From assembly GCF_000379685.1 (NCBI RefSeq), contig NZ_KB903289.1, positions 283,543-347,542 of the forward strand: 64,000 bases of DNA, written 5' to 3'. The notes under the pieces are model-generated. The model saw nothing but the letters and a program-made list of their open reading frames with translations, was not told the origin of the DNA and searched no databases. Shown in pieces: positions 58,210-64,000 of the stretch; positions within the stretch are counted from its first letter, which is position 1, and the number at the start of each line of letters is the position of its first letter. The position numbers were made by a program, and so were the translations under genes. Source of the DNA: Catelliglobosispora koreensis DSM 44566 (GTDB taxonomy: Bacteria; Actinomycetota; Actinomycetes; Mycobacteriales; Micromonosporaceae).

Positions 58210-58983
58210 ATGGCTATCGAGATGCCGGAGTGGTGCGGCGCGTGTGATCCCCTCACACGCCGCTTCAACCTGGGTGACCTCGAAAAACGCTGCCCAGACT
58301 GCCACCCTTACTGGGCCTTCGGGCACTCCTCCATCGATCCCACATGTGTCCCGGCGACCCGCCTTGAGCAGGAACGGGCCGCCCGCTGGCTGATGTATGA
58401 AATGGTCAGCTTGCGCGCTCTCGCGGTGGTGGAGTTGCGCCGCCGCACCCGCGCGTTCTTCGAGCAGGGCTGGACGCCCCTCGATGTCATCCACGCCCTC
58501 GACTTCGATCCCGACGGCAGCCGGGTGCGGGCGGTTGCGTCCACAAACGACTCCGCCGACCTCCTCGAACGCCGCGTCCTCAATTTGCTGTCGTCCTGGT
58601 GCGACGAGCACGGCCGGCCATTGCCGTCTCCTTCGCAGCAAGCGGCTGCCCGCAACCGGCGGCTGCGCGAGCGGCAGCGGCTGACGCGCACCAAACTGGC
58701 CGAGATCGCTTCCCGCCCACCAAACCCGCAGGGGTCAGCCCGGTCCGGAGCGCGGCAAGTCGCGGCCGAGGCGATAGCCAAAGGCCGGGCGATCAAGGCC
58801 GAAGGCCGGCGGCGCGAGCAAGCCGCGCTCGACCGGCAGCAGTCCGACGACGTGTCCTACGAGCGCCGGGTGCAGCAGACGATGCGACAGCTCGACAAGT
58901 TCCGCTTTGGCGTCTTAAGTGGATCGAGCGAGACGGCGCCACGCGCCAAGGGCGACGAACACGATCACCGGGCGGTGGCTTAA
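58210..58983 (+). CDS. Protein of unknown function with a CxxC pair
   Basis: About 257 residues from ATG at 58210; an ATG at 58180 is also possible. The N-terminus has CGAC and CPDC separated by about 18 residues (EWCGACDPLTRRFNLGDLEKRCPDCH in parts), a possible zinc ribbon. The middle is helical; the last 100 residues are a long Arg/Ala/Gln-rich helix (RRLRERQRLTRTKLAEIA, RRREQAALDRQQSDD) suggestive of nucleic-acid binding. I do not recognise the family. A coiled-coil gene follows in the same direction, 43 bp later. Confidence 0.65.
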   Translation: MAIEMPEWCGACDPLTRRFNLGDLEKRCPDCHPYWAFGHSSIDPTCVPATRLEQERAARWLMYEMVSLRALAVVELRRRTRAFFEQGWTPLDVIHALDFDPDGSRVRAVASTNDSADLLERRVLNLLSSWCDEHGRPLPSPSQQAAARNRRLRERQRLTRTKLAEIASRPPNPQGSARSGARQVAAEAIAKGRAIKAEGRRREQAALDRQQSDDVSYERRVQQTMRQLDKFRFGVLSGSSETAPRAKGDEHDHRAVA

Positions 58984-59026
58984 ACTAAACCGCTCCCGGG
59001 GTGCGGCCGGCGTATGAAGGAGTTTG

Positions 59027-59392
59027 ATGAACACCATGGCTTTCACAACGCCAGCACAGCGCATCACGGATCTGGAAAGCGAAGTCTTCCAGGGGACGCA
59101 TCAGGTCGGCCGGCTGACCGCTGACGTCACCGCCCTCAAAGAGCAGGGCAAACTGCACGCCGAGCTGCTTTCAGAAGCCCTGCAAGACTTGCGCGACCTG
59201 CGCATCGACCTCGCCGGTTTCAAAACCGAGGTCCGCGATCGCTTCGACGCCGTCGACAAGCGCTTCGACACCGTGGATGAACGGTTTACGAAGGTGGATG
59301 CGACGCTGGCGCGGCAAGGTGCGCAGCTCGACGCGCTCATGGCGCACTTCGGGGTGCAGTTGCCCGCCACGCAGCACGCGGCGAGCAACTGA
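59027..59392 (+). CDS. Coiled-coil protein of unknown function
   Basis: A 121-residue protein from ATG at 59027 with AAGGAG 8 bases upstream. Nearly all of it is predicted-looking heptad helix: ITDLESEVFQGTHQVGRLTADV, then an 11-residue-like repeat (VRDRFDAVDKRFDTVDERFTKVDATL). Such repeats resemble bacterial Moulting-cycle/DUF1640-type coiled coils. No signal or membrane segment. The function is unknown; a structural or partner role for the preceding gene product is possible. Confidence 0.75.
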   Translation: MNTMAFTTPAQRITDLESEVFQGTHQVGRLTADVTALKEQGKLHAELLSEALQDLRDLRIDLAGFKTEVRDRFDAVDKRFDTVDERFTKVDATLARQGAQLDALMAHFGVQLPATQHAASN

Positions 59393-59396
59393 CCGT

Positions 59397-61676
59397 TCAC
59401 TGCACTTCGAGGTAGTCGAGGTTCGGGCCGCCGTTCGCGGTTGTCGCGGTGGCCCGGATGAGGTTCGCCCCTGCATTGAGGTTCAGCGTCAACGTTCTAG
59501 ACGCCCACGTCGACCACGCCCCTGTTCCGGCGAAATCGAGCATGGTGCCATTGACGTTGAGCGGCCGGTTGATCGACGCTCCGTTGGCATAACGCAGCAA
59601 TATCGTGGCCGGGCCGCTGGCCGTGCGGTTCACGGTGAATTCCACATAGGAGCCGGAGACGTTGTCGTAGTTGACGAATCCGGTGCCGCTGAAGCCAGCG
59701 TGATTCGACTCGACGACACCTTGTGAGATGACGGCGTTCTCAGCCTCAGACCGGGTCGTGGGCACGACCGGGTCGACTTCGAGGTAATCCACGTTTGGCC
59801 CGCCGTTGGCGGTTGTCGCCGTCGCCCGAATGGTGTTGTTGCCTGCCACCAGGTTCACGGTGAGCGTGCGCGTAGCCCACGTCGTCCATGCCCCGGTTCC
59901 CGTGAAGTCATGGACCGTACCGTTGATGTTGAGCGGCCGGTTCGCCGACGTCCCGTTGGCGTAACGCAAGCGGACCGTCGCCGGTCCCGCTACCGCCGAG
60001 TTGACGGTCCATTGGATGTATGAACCTGTGACGTTGTTGTAGTCCACGAATCCGGTCCCGCTGAATCCCGCGTGATTGGAGGCGACGACGCCCTGCGAGA
60101 TCGTGGCGTTTTCCGCCTCGAAACGGTTGCCAGGCCCGGGCGGCGATGCCCAGGGGATCTGTGGCGAGCGGTAGAAGTCGATTCCCATGATCGTCCAACG
60201 TGGACCTTGGGCGCCTAGCCGCGTGCGGAACGCGGTCCAGCTGTGCGTCGACCACGGCGACCAGCCGAGCTCGGCGATCGCTGGCAGGCGCGGGAACGCC
60301 ATGTACTCGATGTGATCGGTGGTAACGATCGTCTCCGCCCACAACGGAGCCTCGACGCCCAGGACGGCTGACTGCGCGACGCCACTGAGATGCGTCCCCG
60401 GGTTCCACTCGTAGGCGGTCTGCACCTCGATGTATCCGGCCCAGCTCAGGCCGAGTGGGGTCTGCGCGTTGTACTTCATGTCCAGGTAAGCCTTGTTCGC
60501 CGGAGACATGATGACCTTCGCGCCACGGTTTACGGCACTGGTGACGTCGGTGTCGGAGGTGGTCGTTCCCCAGTACTGCACGATTCTGCTGGCGGAATGA
60601 TTCACCGCCGGATCACCGATTTGGTGCCAGCCCATGACGGTTTTGCCTTGCCCCGTAACGATCGGCTGCACCTGGTTCATGAACGTGGCATATTGCGCCG
60701 GGCTCGTGGCGTCGGCCTCATCGCCGCCGAGATGGAAGTAGGGCCCGGGCGTCATCGCGGCGATCTCGCTGACCACGTTCTGCACGAACGTATAGGTCAC
60801 CGGCAAACTCGTGCACAGTGAGCTGAACCCGACGTTGGTGCCGGTGTAGAGCGGTGGCGCGACGCCGTTGCAGTTGAGGCTGGCATAGGAAGCCAAGGCG
60901 GCATTGGTGTGCCCAGGCATGTCGATCTCCGGCACGACGGTGATGAACCTGCTTGTGGCATAGGCCACGAGATCCTGGTACTGCGCTTTGGTGTAGTAAC
61001 CACCCGGTCCCCCACCGACTTGGGTACTCCCGCCATATGTCGCCAAGCTCGGCCAGCTGTCGATCACGATCCGCCAGCCCTGGTCATCGGACAGGTGCAG
61101 GTGCAGATAGTTGATTTTGTACAGCGCCATCTGGTCGATGTGCCGCTTGACCGCGGCGACGGGATGGAAATGCCTTGCCACATCAAGCATCGCGCCCCGG
61201 TAGGCGAAGCGCGGATAGTCCACGATCTGCCCGCCGGGAATCAGCCACGGTCCGGGCTGGACAGTCGCGCTCTCGATGTTGGCCGGGACCAGCTGACGCA
61301 ACGTCTGCACACCGTGGAACAGACCCGCCGCACTCGACGCCTGAATCACGACGCCGCCCGCGGTGATATTCATCGTGTAACCTTCTGCCGGGTCAGACCC
61401 GTTGAGCCGCAACGCGATTCCCGTCCCGGCACCTGTGGCCACCGGCAGGGCGTAGCCCGTTGATGGCCGCAGGATCCCGGCAAGATAGTTGCCCACGGCC
61501 AGGGAGTCGGTGAAGATCCCGGTTCCGGAGCCCAAGGTGAACGTGACACCGGAGGCCGGAGTCGCGGTGACCGGCACGGGCACGATCTCGCTGAAGCTGG
61601 CCGCATTCGCCGGCACGGCTGGCGCGATCGCGGCGAGCCCGCCCGCCAACAGCACCCCCGCCATTAGTCGTCGCAT
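59397..61676 (-). CDS. Secreted GH20 beta-N-acetylhexosaminidase with two C-terminal CBM35/CBM6-like domains
   Basis: A 759-residue enzyme. A Sec signal (1-25) is followed by a GH20 N-terminal subdomain (30-155) and the catalytic barrel (155-510) with LHLHLSDDQGWR, VVPEIDMPGHT and the catalytic pair HLGGDEAD (Asp319, Glu320). Two tandem carbohydrate-binding repeats (about 518-637 and 643-759) are highly alike, each starting EAEN and ending NGGPNxDYLEV. GGGAG ribosome site lies before ATG. It should release GlcNAc from chitin oligomers produced by the GH18 enzyme. The upstream operator candidate is shared with that gene. Confidence 0.96.
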   Translation of the reverse strand: MRRLMAGVLLAGGLAAIAPAVPANAASFSEIVPVPVTATPASGVTFTLGSGTGIFTDSLAVGNYLAGILRPSTGYALPVATGAGTGIALRLNGSDPAEGYTMNITAGGVVIQASSAAGLFHGVQTLRQLVPANIESATVQPGPWLIPGGQIVDYPRFAYRGAMLDVARHFHPVAAVKRHIDQMALYKINYLHLHLSDDQGWRIVIDSWPSLATYGGSTQVGGGPGGYYTKAQYQDLVAYATSRFITVVPEIDMPGHTNAALASYASLNCNGVAPPLYTGTNVGFSSLCTSLPVTYTFVQNVVSEIAAMTPGPYFHLGGDEADATSPAQYATFMNQVQPIVTGQGKTVMGWHQIGDPAVNHSASRIVQYWGTTTSDTDVTSAVNRGAKVIMSPANKAYLDMKYNAQTPLGLSWAGYIEVQTAYEWNPGTHLSGVAQSAVLGVEAPLWAETIVTTDHIEYMAFPRLPAIAELGWSPWSTHSWTAFRTRLGAQGPRWTIMGIDFYRSPQIPWASPPGPGNRFEAENATISQGVVASNHAGFSGTGFVDYNNVTGSYIQWTVNSAVAGPATVRLRYANGTSANRPLNINGTVHDFTGTGAWTTWATRTLTVNLVAGNNTIRATATTANGGPNVDYLEVDPVVPTTRSEAENAVISQGVVESNHAGFSGTGFVNYDNVSGSYVEFTVNRTASGPATILLRYANGASINRPLNVNGTMLDFAGTGAWSTWASRTLTLNLNAGANLIRATATTANGGPNLDYLEVQ
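60193..60205. repeat. Dispersed palindrome GTCCA-N3-TGGAC, perfect copy
   Basis: GTCCAACGTGGAC inside the hexosaminidase gene. Confidence 0.7.
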
Positions 61677-61690
61677 ATGGACACTCCCTT

Positions 61691-61713
61691 CTGTTAGTTA
61701 GTTTTCCTAACAG
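61691..61713. promoter_or_regulatory. Inverted repeat upstream of the GH20 gene
   Basis: CTGTTAG and CTAACAG are separated by 9 nt, 15-37 bp before the start codon. The GTTAG-N9-CTAAC core matches the ATTAG-N9-CTAAT core upstream of the chitinase gene. Such AT-rich TTAGGAAA elements recur, as I recall, before secreted hydrolases of actinomycetes. Confidence 0.62.
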
Positions 61714-61936
61714 GATCCACCCACAGTCGTCAATAAGACAGAAGAGAAGCGCGTAGGGCATACGCCCTTGCTTTTCACCCGAACGGCACTGAATTCGCGT
61801 CCGCTGGACGAGACATCCGGGTATGGCCCACCGGTCCATAATGGACGAATGCTGGCCAGGTGTGTAGCCAGCGAATGACGATGATCGATCAGCGACGCTG
61901 GCTGCAGCGCGGGAATCCGCGGGCAAGGAGGCAAAG
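61714..61936. other. Intergenic region before the TIR-WD40 genes
   Basis: No gene is seen. It holds a perfect GTCCATAATGGAC palindrome (61834-61846), a 6-bp inverted repeat GCTGGC-N10-GCCAGC (61851-61872) flanked by GAAT on both sides, and a good ribosome site (AAGGAGG) at 61925-61931. These may form the control region of the TIR operon. Confidence 0.6.
61834..61846. repeat. Dispersed palindrome GTCCA-N3-TGGAC, perfect intergenic copy
   Basis: GTCCATAATGGAC in the control region of the TIR-WD40 genes; the only perfect copy outside a coding sequence. Confidence 0.7.
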
Positions 61937-63196
61937 ATGTCCGGGTATGCGTTCATCAGTTACGCCCGTGAGGACGGCGAGTATGTCGAGAAGCTCGCGA
62001 AACACCTCCAAGCCGAAGGCGTAAACGTCTGGTTCGACGCCCACCTGATGGCCGGCAGTCGTTATGACGACGAGATCGTAGAAAAGATCGGCCAATGCTC
62101 CGCCTTCATTTTGGTCATGAGTCCCGCTGGCAGGAAGTCAAACTTCGTGCGCGACGAGTTCGACTACGCCATGGAGCAAGAGCGGGACTTGATGCCGATC
62201 TCCCTGTCTGGCGAGAAATTCTTCGGGCTGGGGCCGATCCAGTTCGAGCTAGTCCAGGACAGCGCGCTTCCCGGCGACGATTACGTCAAGCGGCTGCGAC
62301 GGCTCGTCGGAGAAGGCGAGCTCCAGCACGAGATGAAGGCACACCAAGGTCACGTGCGCTCAGTGGCGTACCCGTCGGGAAACCCGGCCCTGGTCGCGAG
62401 TGCGGGCCCCGAAATGTGCGTGCGGATCTGGAACCCCGGCACCGGAGAGCTAGTACGCGAGATCCAGGGCGCGACCTGGCCTGTCTCATTCAGCCGCGAC
62501 GGCGACTACATCGCCACCGGCGGCCCTAACCATGCCGTGCATGTATGGAACACCGAGACCGGTGAACTGATCAAACAGGTTGGCGCACATAAGAAAGCGC
62601 TCACCTCGGTCGCGGTCTCTCCTGATGGATCCGTGCTCGTGACGGGCAGCGGCGACACCTCGGAACATTTATGGGACCTGCGCACGGGTGAGCTGATCCG
62701 CACCCTCACCGGCAGGGTGAAACCAGCCTCACCTCTGGTTATCTCGCCAGACGGCACCTGGCTCGTCGCGCCCACCGAGTCTGGAAGCAGGCTCGGCGCC
62801 GGACTTTGGGACATGCAGACCGGCAACAAGATCGGTTCGCTGAAAGGCCACAAAGGACCGGTGCATGACGTGACCGTGTCCTGGGATGGCCGCTTCGCCG
62901 CGACCGCGGGTGAAGACCACACCGCACGGATCTGGAACGCCAAGACTGGCGACGAGATATTCGTGCTCGGCGCACATCTCAAGGCGGTTCGCGCGGTTGC
63001 CTTCTCCCCCAACGGTTACCGCCTCGCCACGGGCAGCACCGACCAGACTATCCGCTTGTGGGACGCGACCACTGGGGCGCACATCATGTGCATTACCAAC
63101 CGCGCGGGCGGCATCTACGATCTGGCTTACTCGCCAGACGGGCGGACGCTGGCTTCTGGTCACGGTGATGGCGCGATTCGCATTTGGAAGGCCTGA
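61937..63196 (+). CDS. TIR-domain / seven-bladed WD40 protein
   Basis: A 419-residue protein. Residues 1-100 are a TIR domain (YAFISYAREDGEYVEKLAKHLQAEGV), with VWFDAHLMAGSRY and a Glu (Glu74, in FVRDEFDYA) at the position of the catalytic Glu of NAD-hydrolysing TIRs. Residues about 108-419 make seven WD repeats ending in WNPGTG, WNTETG, WDLRTG, WDMQTG, WNAKTG, WDATTG and WKA. AAGGAGG precedes the ATG. It could hydrolyse NAD in response to a ligand bound by the propeller, as in bacterial immunity, but a signalling role is equally possible. Confidence 0.92.
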   Translation: MSGYAFISYAREDGEYVEKLAKHLQAEGVNVWFDAHLMAGSRYDDEIVEKIGQCSAFILVMSPAGRKSNFVRDEFDYAMEQERDLMPISLSGEKFFGLGPIQFELVQDSALPGDDYVKRLRRLVGEGELQHEMKAHQGHVRSVAYPSGNPALVASAGPEMCVRIWNPGTGELVREIQGATWPVSFSRDGDYIATGGPNHAVHVWNTETGELIKQVGAHKKALTSVAVSPDGSVLVTGSGDTSEHLWDLRTGELIRTLTGRVKPASPLVISPDGTWLVAPTESGSRLGAGLWDMQTGNKIGSLKGHKGPVHDVTVSWDGRFAATAGEDHTARIWNAKTGDEIFVLGAHLKAVRAVAFSPNGYRLATGSTDQTIRLWDATTGAHIMCITNRAGGIYDLAYSPDGRTLASGHGDGAIRIWKA

Positions 63197-63204
63197 CACA
63201 TCGC

Positions 63205-64000
63205 ATGAGTGAGCGGCACATCTTCATTAGCTACAGCAGGAAAGACTCGACTTACGTCAAGGAGCTGGCGGCTTTTCTCGCGGGTGCTGGCGTGAGCGTC
63301 TGGATGGACGGCGACCTCGATTACGGCGACCGGTGGGCCCGGGTGATTCGCGATCAGATCGACGCGTGCGTGGCTGTCGCGGTGGTGATGACGCCGGATG
63401 CCGAAGAGTCCACGTGGGTCGAGCGTGAGCTGGCACGTGCCGAGGCGATGGGTAAGCCGATCTTGCCGTTGCTGCGAAGGGGCGGTGTGTTCTTCCGGCT
63501 GTCGCACACGCACCACGAAGATGTCACCGACGGTCGCATGCCGCCACCGCGCTACATCGCGAAGCTGCGCCAGCTGGCGGGAACGGCGCCGGTCGTCGCT
63601 GCCGCACCGCCGCAACGGGACGAAAGCCTGTTCGAGGAAACCGATCTCATGCTGCGATTTAGGGGCCATTTACTCCAGGTGATGGACCATCCGGACATGG
63701 TGTTAGCCATGGCCTGGACGCCAGACGGTCAGACGCTCGCGACCGGTTGCGCCGATAACGCGGCTCGTTTGTGGAGCCCCGACGGGCAGCTGACGCGCAC
63801 ATTTACCGCGCAGACCGACGATATTCGCGCGATCGCCTGGTCGCCCAACGGCCGGCATTTGCTAACAGCGAGCGGCACAGCGGCCCGGATCTGGACGCCC
63901 GGCGGCGAACAAGACCGGTTCCTCACCGGCCACGGCGACACTATCCGTTCCGTGGCCTGGTCGCCCGACGGGCAGTACGCGCTGACAGGCAGCGCGGATG
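63205..64000 (+). CDS. Second TIR-WD40 protein, cut by the window end
   Basis: ATG at 63205, 8 bp after the first TIR gene; the frame is open to base 64000, giving 265 residues. A TIR domain (HIFISYSRKDSTYVKELAAFLAGAGVSVWMDGD in part) is followed by WVERELARAEAMGKPILPL, with Glu75 at the catalytic position, and by WD repeats from about residue 160 (LAMAWTPDGQTLATGCADNAARLW). The two TIR domains are only moderately alike, so this is not a recent duplication. It is probably in one operon with the first. Confidence 0.9.
   Translation, partial: MSERHIFISYSRKDSTYVKELAAFLAGAGVSVWMDGDLDYGDRWARVIRDQIDACVAVAVVMTPDAEESTWVERELARAEAMGKPILPLLRRGGVFFRLSHTHHEDVTDGRMPPPRYIAKLRQLAGTAPVVAAAPPQRDESLFEETDLMLRFRGHLLQVMDHPDMVLAMAWTPDGQTLATGCADNAARLWSPDGQLTRTFTAQTDDIRAIAWSPNGRHLLTASGTAARIWTPGGEQDRFLTGHGDTIRSVAWSPDGQYALTGSAD

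Noticed and set aside
1-64000. tRNA, rRNA, CRISPR arrays, IS elements, integrase attachment sites
   Set aside because: No cloverleaf, regular spaced repeats, transposase motifs or tRNA ends were seen anywhere in the window.

Overview
The window is a dense, GC-rich (about 64-66 % by eye) actinobacterial chromosome segment with almost no intergenic space, many GTG/TTG starts and many 4-bp ATGA overlaps. Gene content (NarL-type regulators, an SpoIIAA/AB/SigF-like partner-switching set, Actinobacteria-typical DUF3618/DUF4235 genes, a GlxA-like regulator, AzlCD, LigD polymerase domain, calerythrin-like EF-hand protein, secreted chitinolytic enzymes) fits a soil filamentous actinomycete. The order Pseudonocardiales is a guess; the sequence does not settle it. 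I see no rRNA, tRNA, CRISPR array, insertion sequence or prophage, and no gene-free stretch longer than 300 bp (the longest is about 260 bp, 61677-61936).

Layout. 1-1500: end of a respiratory nitrate reductase operon (narH tail, narJ, narI). 1497-9643: minus-strand genes, including an uninterrupted eight-gene operon running histidine phosphatase, CDF metal exporter, BtuF-like protein, EcsC-like, small unknown, DUF4132, tyrosine phosphatase, metallophosphoesterase. 9676-15864: plus-strand HAD, isochorismatase and GlxA-like genes, then an ABC exporter with its own two-component system and an acetyltransferase. 15907-17929: secreted M23 endopeptidase and a GntR regulator. 17937-27617: what looks like a general-stress island. 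It holds the sigma factor, a STAS/kinase fusion, a STAS antagonist, and at least five surrounding transcription units with SigB/SigF-type promoter candidates (GTTT/GTTA - 12 to 14 nt - GGGTAY). 27664-33742: two glycosyltransferases, an XRE-like protein, a membrane-anchored metzincin, a sortase-substrate adhesin-like protein and an SRPBCC protein with a KstR-like box. 33822-39757: Hsp70-like ATPase fused to a beta-propeller, EF-hand protein, SBP-VWA protein, LigD polymerase domain, and an odd alpha/beta hydrolase. 39827-45674: chitinase, flavin reductase, VOC, Gfo/Idh, and a MerR/MFS divergent pair. 45691-52849: a 7.2-kb three-gene operon of very large unrecognised proteins. 52932-59392: M28 aminopeptidase, APH, AzlCD with its regulator, sugar kinase and small enzymes. 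59397-61676: GH20 hexosaminidase. 61937-64000: two tandem TIR-WD40 proteins, the second cut by the window edge.

The strongest unexplained signals are four. First, a family of 13-bp palindromes GTCCA-N3-TGGAC is scattered mostly inside coding sequence: 5 perfect and 18 one-mismatch copies found by eye, far above chance. Second, there is the stress-sigma island, whose STAS/kinase fusion carries an Asp where the phospho-Ser should be. Third is the giant-protein operon at 45.7-52.8 kb. Fourth is a set of NAD-hydrolase-like TIR-WD40 genes and an Hsp70-propeller fusion. The chitinase and hexosaminidase genes share an inverted-repeat operator candidate. All functional statements come from reading motifs by eye; no database search was run.
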